In this document: positions 52,501 to 61,975 of the stretch, piece by piece
Layout of the letters: each line of letters opens with the position of its first letter
How positions within the stretch are numbered: the first letter of the stretch is position 1
Assembly: GCF_020103695.1 (NCBI RefSeq)
Contig: NZ_JAHXBF010000020.1
Coordinates: 186,001 to 250,000 of the forward strand
Origin: Hyalangium versicolor
GTDB taxonomy: Bacteria; Myxococcota; Myxococcia; Myxococcales; Myxococcaceae
Direction of reading: 5' to 3'
Length of the DNA stretch: 64,000 nucleotides
Program-made: the position numbers and the translations under genes
Notes under the pieces: model-generated
Database searches by the model: none
The model's input: only the letters and a program-made list of their open reading frames with translations
Told to the model about the DNA's origin: nothing

Positions 52501-55500
52501 GCCGGAGACACCGAGAAGGTGGCGCGGCTGAAGCTCAAGCGCGCGCAGTTGCTCCAGGGAGCGCCGGGAGGCGATCAGTCGGAGGCGGTGCGCAGCTACG
52601 CGGACATCCTGCGCCAGCGCCCGTCCGATCCGGACGCCCTCACCGCGCTGGAGGGCATGCTCGCCTCCGGGTCGACGCGTGAGGAGGCAGCGCGGGCCCT
52701 GCTGCCGGCGTACGAGCTCACCAAGGATCACCGCAAGCTGGTGGCGGCGCTGGACGTGCTCGCCGAGGTGGCGAAGGACGACTCGGCGCGGGCCCAGGCG
52801 TTGCGGCAGGCCGCGCATGTGCACCTGACGCACCTGCGCCAGCCGGAGCTGGCCTTTGCCTCGCTGGCTCGGGCGATGCGCCTGGCGCCGGGGGACGCCG
52901 CGCTGCGGGCCACGGCGCGCCAGGCGGCCGAGGACGCGGACTCGCTCGACAGCTTCGCGGAGATCCTCGAGGAGCTGACGGAGGAGGGGAACGTCGGTCC
53001 GGCGCGCGGGGCGATCCTGCGCGAGCTGGCGGACGTGCAGGAGAAGAAGCTCGACGACAAGGCGGGGGCGATCAAGGCGCTGCACGCGTTGTTGGCGCTG
53101 GAGCCTGCCAACGTCGACTGCCTCAAGGCGCTGCAGCGTCTGCACCGTGCGGGCGAGCAGTGGGCCGAGGTGGCCGAGGTACTCGAGAAGCTGGCTTCCG
53201 TGTCGACGGAGACGGCGGAGCAGGTGGCCTACCTGCGCGAGGCGGCGCTGCTGCACGAGAGCAAGCTGGGCAACAAGGAGCGCGCGGCCGCGGCCTGGCG
53301 CGCGATCGCCGAGCGGGATCAGCTGCAGCGTGAGGCGGCCGCTTCGCTGGATCGGCTCTACACGGAGCTGGGGCTGGCGCAGGAGCTGTCGTGGGCGTTG
53401 GCGCTGCGGCGCAGTCAGGAGGGCCAGAGCCCGCAGGGGCGCGAGGTGTCCTTCCGGCTCGCGGAGCTGCTGCGCACGACGCTGAACAACCCGACCGCGG
53501 CGCTCAAGCTGTACGAGCGCATCCTGGCCGAGGATCCGGGGCACCCGGGCGCGCGCACCGCGCTGGAGGAGTGGGTGAAGTCGGCGCTGCCCACGAGCCG
53601 GGCGGCGCTGGAGACGTTGGATCCGGTGCTCCAGAAGCTGGGAGACCATGCCCGCCGCGTGGCCTTGCGCGAGGCGCGGCTGGAGTCCGCGCTCACGGTG
53701 GAGAAGGCGCAGCTGGCGGCGGAGATCCGCCGCATCTACGAGCAGGAGATGCAGCAGCCGTCGCTGGCCTTCATGGCGGCGGTGAAGGCCTTCGCGGCGG
53801 GAGTGGATCGCGAGGCGCTGCAGCCGGATCTGGAGCGGCTGGCGCGCGAGACGGGCTCGCACGAGACGCTGGCGGAGATCTACGAGGACGCGGCCACGGA
53901 TCTGCCCTCGGGCGACGCGGCGGCCCTGGCGTTGCTGCGGCGCACGGCGGAGCTGCGTGAGCAGCTCAACCAGCCCGAGGAGGCGGCGCGGCTCTGGAAG
54001 AACCTGTTGCAGGAGGCGCCGCAGGATCGCCAGGCGCTGGAGGCGCTGTCCCGGCTGTACGAGAAGGGGCAGAACGCGAAGAACCTCTCCGAGGTGTACG
54101 CGAAGCAGGCGCAGCTCTCGACGGATCCGGAGGCGCGCCGGGGCCTGCTGCTCAAGGCGGGTGACGCCTTCGCGAGCGCGGGAGACGACGCGAAGGCCAT
54201 CGAGGCCTACCGCTCGGCGCTGGCAATCAAGAAGACGCCCGAGGGGCTCGTTGCGCTGGACAAGCTGTTCGCCAAGGGGCACCGCGTCCAGGAGCAGGCG
54301 GACGTGCTGGCTCAGCTGGCGGAGCTGGCGCCGGAAGCCGAGTCCCGTCGAGGCTTCATCCTGCGCCGGGCGCAGTTGCTGGAGCTGGCGGGGAACACAG
54401 CCGAGGCGCTGATCGGCTACCGTGGGCTGTTGGAGCTGGTGCCGGGAGATCCGCAGGGCATCGCGGGCCTGGAGCGGCTGTTCTCGCAGGAGGGGCAGCG
54501 GCTGGAGGCGGCTCGCCTGCTGGAGCCCGTCTACCGGAGCATCAACGACACGCGGAAGCTGGTGGAGGTGCTGGAGGTGCTGCTGTCCTCTGCGCCACCG
54601 GAGCAGCGGCTGGAGCGCATCCAGGAGATTGCCGTCCTGCGCGAGGCGCTGGGGCAGACGTCGTTGGCGTTCGCCGCGCGCCTGCGGGCCTTCAACGAGT
54701 TCCCGCAGGAGCAGAGCGTCCTGGACGAGCTGGAGCGGCTCGCGGCGGACTCGGGCTCCTTCGAGGAGGTGGCGGCGTCGTACGAGGATGAGATCGACCG
54801 CGGGGTGAAGGAGCCTCTGGCGGGCGAGCTGTGGCGGCGTCTGGCGGCCATCTACGACGGGCGCATGAAGCGCTACGATCTGGCGGCGCGGGCGTTGGAG
54901 GAGGTCAGCCGACGCGACCCGTACAACAAGGACGTGCTGGAGTCGATCGCGCGGATCCACCGCAGGACGGGAGCGCACCGCGATCTGGCACTGGTGATGC
55001 GGCGGCAGGTGGCGGCGGACTCGAATGTCAGCTCGCAGATCAACCTGCTGTTCGAACTGGGCCATCTGGCGGAAGAGACGCTGTCGGACAAGGCGCTCGC
55101 CGCGCAGGCCTACCGTGAGGTCCTGGATCGCAGGCCGGAGAACGGCAACGCGCTGAAGCTGCTGGCCAAGGTGCTCACGGAGATGGAGCGCTGGCCGGAG
55201 CTGGCGCAGCACATCGAGCGGGAGATCCAACTGGCGGACGCGCGCAACGCGGTGGAGGAGGCGTCGGAGCTGCGCGTGCGCCTGGGCCGCCTGAAGTTCA
55301 CGCGTCTGGATGATCCGCGCGGGGCGTTGGATCTGTACCAGGCGGTGCTCGCGCGCCGGGCGGGGCATGCGGGAGCAGTGGGTGCGCTGGAGGAGATGGC
55401 GCGCTCGGAGAGCCCGCTGCGAGGCGCGGCGGCCAGTGCGCTGGAGCCGGTGTTCGCGGGGGTGGGAGATCACCTCAAGCAGGTGCAGATGCTGGAGGCG

Positions 55501-58500
55501 CGGGCGTCGGTGGAGCCGGTGCCCCAGGAGCGCGCTGCGCTGCTGCGTCGCATCGCGGAGACGTACGCCGGGCCCATGCAGAACGCGGAGCTGGCGTTCG
55601 TGTACGCCGTCCGCGCGCTGCAGGATCTGCCGGATGAGCCGCGTTCGCTGGAGCTGTGCCTCTCGCTGGTGGAGCCGGCGGGGACGGCCGAGGAGCTCAT
55701 CGAAGTCCTGAGCGGCATTGCTCCGAAGGCGAGTGATGCGGGGCGCGCGGAGCTGTACCGGGCGCTGGCGCGGCTGCAGGCGCGCATGGGCGAGGACAAC
55801 GAGGCGCTGGCCGCGTGGCGCAAGGTGATGGAGGTGCGGCCCACGGACGAGGAGGCGCTCGAGAGTGTGGGTCGCCTGCTGGTGTCCGAGGGCAAGCCCA
55901 GCGAGCTGCTGGAGGTGCTGCGCCGGCAGTTGGCGATGGCCGAGGATCCCGTGCGCCGTGCCGGGGTGCTCTTCCAGATCGGCGTGCTGCAGGAGGATCA
56001 GCTCAAGGACAACCTGGGAGCTCTGGCGACGTTCCGGCGCTTGATGGAGCTCAAGCCGGACGACGCGGCGGCGCTGGCTCGGATGGAGAGCCTCTGCCAG
56101 AAGCAGGAGCGGTGGCCGGAGCTGGCGGATGTGCTGGCGAAGCGCATCGCGCTGATGCCGCCGGAGCAGGCGCTGGAGCTGAAGTTCAAGCTGGCGACGG
56201 TGCGCGAGGCGAAGCTGCTGGACAAGACGGGAGCGCTGTCGCTGTACGGCGAGGTGCTCGCGTTGCAGCCGAACCATGCGGGCGCGGTGGCGCGCATGGA
56301 AGCGTGGGTGACGCGCGAGCCGCAGAACCTGCTCGCGGTGGAGACGTTGCTGCGTGCGTTCCGGGCCAGCGGGGACATCGCCAAGCTGGCGCAGTACATC
56401 GAGACCCGCGTGGGCGTCTCGACGGACGCCTTCGAGAAGAAGGCGTTGTTGGGAGAGCTGGCCACGCTGCGCGAGACGCAGGGCGAGGCGGAGCTGGCGT
56501 TCCTGGCGCTCTTCCGGGCGTTCAAGGAGGACCCGAACGACGGCGAGCTGCGTCGGCGGCTGGAGAGCGCGACGGATGCCTCCAACACGTATGACGAGCT
56601 GGTGGCGGCGTACGAGGAGGCCCTGCCGCGCGTGGCCGAGGCTTCGGACGCGGCGGAGGTGTGCCTCAAGCTGGGTCAGATGTTGGAGACGCGGCTGAGG
56701 GAGCCGGAGCGCGCCATCACGTACTACGAGCGTGCGCGCAGCATGCACGCGTCGGTGGCGGAGAAGGCGTTGCTGGCGTTGGACCGGCTCTACGTGGAGC
56801 TGGAGGCGTGGCCTGAGCTGTCGGGCGTGCTGGAGCAGCTGGCTGCGGGAGCCACGGCGCCCGCGGACAAGGTGGGCTTCCTGTTCCGCGTGGGTCAGAT
56901 CTTCCAGGAGCGGTTGGACAGCCTGGATCGAGCGGCATCGGCCTACGAGCAGATCCTGACGATCGATCCAAACCACCTGGCATCGGCGCGGCTCCTGGAG
57001 AGCCTGTACGAGCAGGCGGGAGCGTCGGACAAGCTGTACGCCATCCTCCAGCACGAGTTGGAGCGCGTCACCGGGCCTGAGAAGGAGCGGGTGCTCGGGA
57101 AGATGGCGCAGGTGTCGGCCGAGGGGCTGGAGGACCTGGGCCGGTCCATCGAGCTGTACCGCGAGCTGTTGGCGAAGAACCCGCGCAACGAGCAGGCGTT
57201 CAGCGCGTTGGAAGGGTTGCTGGAGCGAGCGAACCGTCCGGAGGAGCTGCGCACGTTGCTGGCGGATCGTTTGGCGCAGACGTTGGATCCGCGCGAGGTG
57301 GTGCGCCTCAACGAGCGGCTGGGCCGGGTGGTGTACCGGCTGTTGAAGCAGCCCGAGGCGGCGGTGCCGTACTTCAAGGCGGCGCTGGATCGCGACCCGC
57401 GTCACCGCGGCGTGCTGGACACGTTGCGCGAGCTGTACGAGGAGACGGGGCAGCGCGACGAGTTGGTGAGCGTGCTGCGTCGGCTCGTGCCGCTGCAGGA
57501 GTCCTCGGAGGGCGTGAAGGCGCTGCGCCTGCGCCTGGCCGAGGTGCTGGCGGAGATGAACCGGCGCGAGGAGGCGCTGGACGCGGCTCGCCGGGCGTTG
57601 GAGGTGGAGCCTCACACGGTGCCGGATCTGGACCGGGTGCATGCGCTGTTCGTCTCGCTGAGGGCGTACAACGACGCCGTGCGCGCGCTGGAGCTGAAGG
57701 TGCAGGTGCACTTGGCGGCCGAGGAGCGTGAGCAGGCGGTGGACGCATACTTCGCGGTGGCGGACATGTGGGAGGGCCCGGGTACGAAGCCCGAGCTGTC
57801 CGCGGGCGCGCTGGAGAAGGTGCTGGAGCTGGATCCGGCGAACCGGAAGGCGTTCGAGCGGGTGTCCACGTTGTACCGGGGCCACAACGACTGGCGTGCG
57901 TACGCCGGAGTGGTGGATCGGTACATGCCGCACCTCGTCACGGACGAGGAGAAGCTGTCCTGGCTGCGCGAGCTGGCGCGGGTGCAGGAGGAGCGGCTGG
58001 GGCAGAAGGACGTGGCGTTCCTGGCGCTCTGCCGTGCGCTGCAGATCGACGCGGCGGACGACACGCTCCGCGAAGAGGTGGAGCGGCTGGCGAACGAGAC
58101 GGGTTCGCACGAGGAGCTGGCGGCGGTCTACGAGGAGGTGGCGGAGTCGCTGCCGAAGGGGCCGCTGGCCGAGCGGATGTACGCGACGCTGGCGCGAGTC
58201 CACGACGAGCGGTTGGACGACGCGCCTGCGGCGGAGGCGGCGTTCCGGAAGATCCTCGAGTTCGATCCGACGAACGCGACGGCGCTGGATGGGCTGTCGG
58301 CGATGTTCCACCGTCGCGGGCGGGACCGCGAGTACGTGGTGGCGTTGGAGCAGAAGCTGGAGGCCGCGGCGTCAATCGAGGCGCGCAAGGGCATCCTGAA
58401 GGAGATCGCTCGGGTCTACGACGAGACGATCGGGGATCCGCAGGAGGCGGCCACGGCGTTGCTGCGAGCGTTGGAGCTCGAGCCGGACGTGGAGACGCTG

Positions 58501-61500
58501 GGAGTGCTCACGGCGCTGTATCGGCGTCAGAATGCGCACCAGGACGTGGCCGCGACGCTGCTGCGGACGCGAGATCTGGCGGGGACGACAGAGGAGCGCG
58601 CGCGCATCCAGGTGCAGGTGGCGGGCGTCTACGAGCGGGACATCGGAGACGACGAGGCCGCGGTGGTGGCCTACCGGCAGGCGCTGGAGTTCGATCCGGA
58701 GAACCGCGAGGCGCTGGAGTCGCTGGAGCGGCTGCACACGAAGCTGGACCAGCCGGCGGAGTTGCTGGCGGTGTACGAGCGCATGCTGGAGTTGAGCACG
58801 GACTACCGCGAGCGGGTCCGTGTGCTGTTCCGGAGCGCGGGCATCTGGGAGGACAAGTACCAGAACCCCGCGAACGCGGACGCCTGCGTCGAGGCCATCC
58901 TGGCCATCGATCAGACGAACATGCAGGCGATCAAGACGCTCATCCGCCTGCGGCGCATGCAGGAGCGGTGGGAGGACCTGATCGTCGCGTACGAGCGGCA
59001 GCTGGCGCTGACTACGGAGCCGCAGGAGCAGGCGCAGCTCTACGTGGAGATGGGCACGGTCTACCACCAGCAGATGAAGGCGGTGGACCGCGCGGTGGAC
59101 AGCTACGGCTACGCGCTGCAAGTGGATCCGAGCTGCCGGCCGGCGATGCACGCGTTGGGCAACCTCTACGAGCGCAGCGGCAACTGGCCGTTCGCGTTGG
59201 AGATGCTGCAGCGTGAGGCGCAGGTGGCGGGGCAGACGCAGGAGGCGGTGGAGCTGTTCCACCGCATGGGCAAGATCAACGAAGACATGTTGATGGACAC
59301 GGGGAGCGCCAAGTCGAACTACCAGCAGGCGTTGGTGATCGACTCGGGGTACCTGCCCAGCATCCGAGCGTTGAAGGGCATCCAGGAGCAGGAGAAGGAC
59401 TGGGGCGGTTACGAGCAGACGCTGTTGCAGGAGGCGCAGAGCTCCGAGGATCCACAGGCCAAGGCGCGGGCGTTGTTGGACGTGGCGAAGTACCACGTGG
59501 AGACGCGGCAGGATCAGCAGACGGCGACGCACTACTTCGAGGAGGTGCTGAAGCACGTGCCGGACAGCCTCGAGGCGGCGCGTCCGTTGGCGGACGTCTA
59601 CATCGCTCGGGAGGACTGGCCGCTGGGCGAGAAGATGTTGGACATCGTCGCCCGGAAGATGGCGGAGAAGGCCATAGCGGAGAAGGACGGCGCGCTGACG
59701 GTGGAGTTGTCGCGGCAGCTGTACCGGCTGGGCTACGTGGCGGAGAAGCTGGGCAAGCGCGAGAAGGCGCTGGACGCGTACGAGAAGTCGTACGGCCTGG
59801 ACTCGAGGTACCTGGCGAACCTGGAGAGCTTCGGCAACCTGCTGGTGCAGGCGAAGCGCTATGACGACGCCCTCAAGGTGTTCCAGGCGATCCTCATCCA
59901 CCACCGCGAGAGCCTGACGGATCTGGAAGTGGTGGAAGTGTACTGGCAGCTCGGTGACGTGCTGGCGGCGCTGGGCCACGCGGATCGTGCGCAGAACCAC
60001 TTCGAGAAGGCGCTGGCGATCGATCCGGGCCACGAGCCGTCCCTGCGGGCCTTGGTGGCGCTGATGGACAAGGCGGGCCAGTACGAGAAGTCCGCGGATA
60101 TCCGCCAGCAGCTCGTCAACGTGCTGGACGGAGAGGCCAAGGCGCGCGTGTACCTGGAGTTGGGACAGATCGCGCGGGACAAGCTGAAGGATCCGTACAT
60201 GGCGATCGACGCGTTCACGGGTGCTCTGAGGGAGCAGCCGGACGCGCTGGACGTGATGGACTCGCTGTACGTGCTGTTGCGAGAGACGCGCCAGGGTCAC
60301 AAGGCGGCGGACGTGCTGCAGAAGATGCTGTCGCTGCCGACGCTGGCCGCCGAACCGCAGAAGGCCAAGCGGGTGTGGTTCGCGCTGGCGGAGATCCGCC
60401 GGGACGAGGCCAAGGACGTGGATGGCGCCGCCGATGCGTTCAACCGGGCGCTGGATCTGGATCACCGCTTCGTCGAGGCCTTCAGCGCCCTGGAAGCGAT
60501 GCTGGGAGCGGCGGAGCAGTGGAAGGCGCTGGAGAACAACTACGCGAAGATGCTCTCGCGCATCCCGAAGACGGCGGACACGCACGTGGCGCGCATGGCG
60601 CTGTGGCGAGCGCTGGGAGACCTGTACCTCCAGGTGTTGAAGAACACGGAGGGCGCGATGGCGGCCTACGGCGTGGTGTCCAAGGGCCTGCCGGAAGACT
60701 CAGTGGTGCAGGAGACGTACGCGGAGATTGCCGGGCAGGTTCCAGGCAAGGAGGAGGAGGCCATCGCGGCGCTGCGCCGTGCGCTGCCGAACACGACTGA
60801 TCCGCGCAAGGTGTGCGGAAACCTCGTGCGGCTGCTGGCGCTGCGCAAGGACTACGACGGGGCGTGGCTGGCGGCGCAGGCGGTGGCGGGGCTCGTGGGC
60901 GAGGCGGGGGATGACGAGAAGGAGATCCTCACCAAGCTGGGGCCCTACGCGAAGCGCAAGGAGGTGGCGCAGCGTCCGCTGACGGATCGGCTCTGGCACG
61001 CGCACCTGTTCCACCCGAAGGTGCGTACGCTCGCGGAGCTGATGGGGATCTTGTTCGAGCAGGTGGGGCACCTGTACGCGGTGGCCTTCCAGCAGTACCA
61101 GATCGTCCCGAAGAAGCACCGCATCGACGCCGGCACCTCGCAGGAGTACCACGTCCACCACTACCGCTACGTGGCGCGGCTGTTCGGCATGGAGGCGGTG
61201 GAGCTGTACTCGCCGTTCCTGGTGGCCACGCGCGAGCGGCTGAGCCGTCGCACCAACGAGCCGGCACCCGAGCCGATGGTGAACGTGGATCTGCTGCAGA
61301 CCCACCCGGCCTGTGTGCGGGTGGGCGGCAAGTTCTTCGCGGAGCAGGGGCAGAAGGAAGTCTATTACCTGCTGGGCCGCACGTTGGCGCTGGCGCGCCC
61401 GGAGCTCGCCTTCAGCCAGCGGTTGGCACCGGATCGCCTCGAGGCGCTGCTGCAGGCGGCGTTGTCGCTGGTGAGTCAGATCCATCCGACGGCGGACATG

Positions 61501-61839
61501 CGCCTCTTCGCGGAGGCGAGGCAGCTGCTGGAGAGGAACCTGAGCGAGCCGGCGCGAGGGGCGCTGATCAAGGTGGTGCGGGCCTACCTGCCCACGGCGA
61601 CGCCGACGGATGTGCGCACCTGGCTGGAGGGCGTGGAACTGACCGCTGCTCGAGCCGGCCTGTTCGCTGCGGGAGAGATGGAGCCCGTCAAGCGCATGGT
61701 GACCGGGGAGACAGGCTCGACCTTCCGGGTACCCCCTCGCAACAAGCTACGGGATCTATTGGTATTCGCTACATCGGAGGACCTGCATGATCTGCGTGTC
61801 GCCGTAGGGACGCACGTGGAGGTGCAGGTGAGGAAGTAG
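49573..61839 (+). CDS. gltI: GltI-like giant cytoplasmic TPR protein of the gliding machinery
   Basis: 4088 residues, the largest gene in the window. No signal peptide or membrane helix. From about residue 20 to 3750 it is a near-continuous superhelix of TPR/HAT-type repeats in which blocks such as LYEEAG...ELVAVLERLA and DPAGALAAIEKAAAADPSRADAV recur. A non-repetitive C-terminal domain (about 3760-4088: HVHHYRYVARLFGMEAVELYSPFLVA, CVRVGGKFFAEQGQKEVYYLLGRTLA, PTDVRTWLEGVELTAARAGLF) ends the protein. Size, location and order match GltI of M. xanthus, which acts as a cytoplasmic platform at the gliding complex. The whole frame is free of stops; 115 bp separate it from the gene before. Confidence 0.82.
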   Translation: MEPSSSPRPSVRATDDRSFLENEATLEKAGRVEDLIRLYESRGREVPAPEAARLLGRAAELALERLRNPNRAEELLRRALLLAPEPLPVLRGLKTLYEAKQDASALADMLERLAGATTGKESAGFFLKAADLYETKLFRRDRAVFCLQQAARAVPDRATYKRLRQLLLAEDRFQPVFEALEREREALGPEGMAEEYAAVAERLVEDPTEHPLAQKVLDVARTLDAQNARVEKAQKSLQRFEQTWRDRVRMLRSMSLEERDRKSAARLSLLVAKLFAWYEPTAAAKVKEALDRCFLLWPGMPEALNLIERLAERSGDFAPAIAQFETMATEAKDRTAQVDLWLRVGTGRLTRLNDPAGALAAIEKAAAADPSRADAVNLAAETLIEQGRAADAVAVLERHAGTVKERQAQASLRMRLAELCLEHLKDGEAARGHLEAALKSDPSNALAAFHLARLLADAEQYDAMEPLLDLAMLAPRPKAERIAFCEALALTFEESGDARRAFSVLARAFVLDPARPLLLGTVVEHAEKAQAQHELALALKRAVLVAPEQVALAIWRQLAQLLQGPLADPVGAEAAWREVLARAPGDSVAEEAVKSLKAAAALADDPRVKLEGEISRKENASAPPEEIEPLVRQLVTMAPEEPGPLLRLQALCVSLSKFEEAATLAGKLSTLAETQVERSDWKARQAKLYAERLNKPQDAAQIFLKLLAENVSTGLVVGGLERLASANIRTGEIAEALANHYGRTGDHQRQVAALQQQLDATTDAAARQKLFTLLATIHEKQLADSRAAFDCRVRALRENPKDELSRTEALRLAHDLSAQAELVRVLRRLATETEELAVAVQLLSDSAALAEQVGALPDAIDALQAALGRAPDSPELLQRLLRLLWRAGRVADAESMLRKRIQTAKGPERLKLLLQLVELNSQTGRPAEAADALHSAIASGAEEGKFLPRLAELYEKAGRTNELNETLARMVELAETAGDTEKVARLKLKRAQLLQGAPGGDQSEAVRSYADILRQRPSDPDALTALEGMLASGSTREEAARALLPAYELTKDHRKLVAALDVLAEVAKDDSARAQALRQAAHVHLTHLRQPELAFASLARAMRLAPGDAALRATARQAAEDADSLDSFAEILEELTEEGNVGPARGAILRELADVQEKKLDDKAGAIKALHALLALEPANVDCLKALQRLHRAGEQWAEVAEVLEKLASVSTETAEQVAYLREAALLHESKLGNKERAAAAWRAIAERDQLQREAAASLDRLYTELGLAQELSWALALRRSQEGQSPQGREVSFRLAELLRTTLNNPTAALKLYERILAEDPGHPGARTALEEWVKSALPTSRAALETLDPVLQKLGDHARRVALREARLESALTVEKAQLAAEIRRIYEQEMQQPSLAFMAAVKAFAAGVDREALQPDLERLARETGSHETLAEIYEDAATDLPSGDAAALALLRRTAELREQLNQPEEAARLWKNLLQEAPQDRQALEALSRLYEKGQNAKNLSEVYAKQAQLSTDPEARRGLLLKAGDAFASAGDDAKAIEAYRSALAIKKTPEGLVALDKLFAKGHRVQEQADVLAQLAELAPEAESRRGFILRRAQLLELAGNTAEALIGYRGLLELVPGDPQGIAGLERLFSQEGQRLEAARLLEPVYRSINDTRKLVEVLEVLLSSAPPEQRLERIQEIAVLREALGQTSLAFAARLRAFNEFPQEQSVLDELERLAADSGSFEEVAASYEDEIDRGVKEPLAGELWRRLAAIYDGRMKRYDLAARALEEVSRRDPYNKDVLESIARIHRRTGAHRDLALVMRRQVAADSNVSSQINLLFELGHLAEETLSDKALAAQAYREVLDRRPENGNALKLLAKVLTEMERWPELAQHIEREIQLADARNAVEEASELRVRLGRLKFTRLDDPRGALDLYQAVLARRAGHAGAVGALEEMARSESPLRGAAASALEPVFAGVGDHLKQVQMLEARASVEPVPQERAALLRRIAETYAGPMQNAELAFVYAVRALQDLPDEPRSLELCLSLVEPAGTAEELIEVLSGIAPKASDAGRAELYRALARLQARMGEDNEALAAWRKVMEVRPTDEEALESVGRLLVSEGKPSELLEVLRRQLAMAEDPVRRAGVLFQIGVLQEDQLKDNLGALATFRRLMELKPDDAAALARMESLCQKQERWPELADVLAKRIALMPPEQALELKFKLATVREAKLLDKTGALSLYGEVLALQPNHAGAVARMEAWVTREPQNLLAVETLLRAFRASGDIAKLAQYIETRVGVSTDAFEKKALLGELATLRETQGEAELAFLALFRAFKEDPNDGELRRRLESATDASNTYDELVAAYEEALPRVAEASDAAEVCLKLGQMLETRLREPERAITYYERARSMHASVAEKALLALDRLYVELEAWPELSGVLEQLAAGATAPADKVGFLFRVGQIFQERLDSLDRAASAYEQILTIDPNHLASARLLESLYEQAGASDKLYAILQHELERVTGPEKERVLGKMAQVSAEGLEDLGRSIELYRELLAKNPRNEQAFSALEGLLERANRPEELRTLLADRLAQTLDPREVVRLNERLGRVVYRLLKQPEAAVPYFKAALDRDPRHRGVLDTLRELYEETGQRDELVSVLRRLVPLQESSEGVKALRLRLAEVLAEMNRREEALDAARRALEVEPHTVPDLDRVHALFVSLRAYNDAVRALELKVQVHLAAEEREQAVDAYFAVADMWEGPGTKPELSAGALEKVLELDPANRKAFERVSTLYRGHNDWRAYAGVVDRYMPHLVTDEEKLSWLRELARVQEERLGQKDVAFLALCRALQIDAADDTLREEVERLANETGSHEELAAVYEEVAESLPKGPLAERMYATLARVHDERLDDAPAAEAAFRKILEFDPTNATALDGLSAMFHRRGRDREYVVALEQKLEAAASIEARKGILKEIARVYDETIGDPQEAATALLRALELEPDVETLGVLTALYRRQNAHQDVAATLLRTRDLAGTTEERARIQVQVAGVYERDIGDDEAAVVAYRQALEFDPENREALESLERLHTKLDQPAELLAVYERMLELSTDYRERVRVLFRSAGIWEDKYQNPANADACVEAILAIDQTNMQAIKTLIRLRRMQERWEDLIVAYERQLALTTEPQEQAQLYVEMGTVYHQQMKAVDRAVDSYGYALQVDPSCRPAMHALGNLYERSGNWPFALEMLQREAQVAGQTQEAVELFHRMGKINEDMLMDTGSAKSNYQQALVIDSGYLPSIRALKGIQEQEKDWGGYEQTLLQEAQSSEDPQAKARALLDVAKYHVETRQDQQTATHYFEEVLKHVPDSLEAARPLADVYIAREDWPLGEKMLDIVARKMAEKAIAEKDGALTVELSRQLYRLGYVAEKLGKREKALDAYEKSYGLDSRYLANLESFGNLLVQAKRYDDALKVFQAILIHHRESLTDLEVVEVYWQLGDVLAALGHADRAQNHFEKALAIDPGHEPSLRALVALMDKAGQYEKSADIRQQLVNVLDGEAKARVYLELGQIARDKLKDPYMAIDAFTGALREQPDALDVMDSLYVLLRETRQGHKAADVLQKMLSLPTLAAEPQKAKRVWFALAEIRRDEAKDVDGAADAFNRALDLDHRFVEAFSALEAMLGAAEQWKALENNYAKMLSRIPKTADTHVARMALWRALGDLYLQVLKNTEGAMAAYGVVSKGLPEDSVVQETYAEIAGQVPGKEEEAIAALRRALPNTTDPRKVCGNLVRLLALRKDYDGAWLAAQAVAGLVGEAGDDEKEILTKLGPYAKRKEVAQRPLTDRLWHAHLFHPKVRTLAELMGILFEQVGHLYAVAFQQYQIVPKKHRIDAGTSQEYHVHHYRYVARLFGMEAVELYSPFLVATRERLSRRTNEPAPEPMVNVDLLQTHPACVRVGGKFFAEQGQKEVYYLLGRTLALARPELAFSQRLAPDRLEALLQAALSLVSQIHPTADMRLFAEARQLLERNLSEPARGALIKVVRAYLPTATPTDVRTWLEGVELTAARAGLFAAGEMEPVKRMVTGETGSTFRVPPRNKLRDLLVFATSEDLHDLRVAVGTHVEVQVRK

Positions 61840-61975
61840 TGGTTAGAACCCGAGTAGGGGTTCAGGCGTTGAACGGTGAGGGGGCAGTCTTGGGACGCAT
61901 CCTTGACCCCCCCGGACAGCACCTCTACGATTTTGGCGGGATTTCTGCCGTCTTTTCTGTGACTTGCGGGGAACG

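Noticed and set aside
49291..58311. Minus-strand open frame of about 3,000 codons opposite gltI
   Set aside because: Composition is Arg/Gln/His/Leu-rich, with no domain, and mirrors the GC-biased third positions of gltI. Antisense shadow of a high-GC gene.
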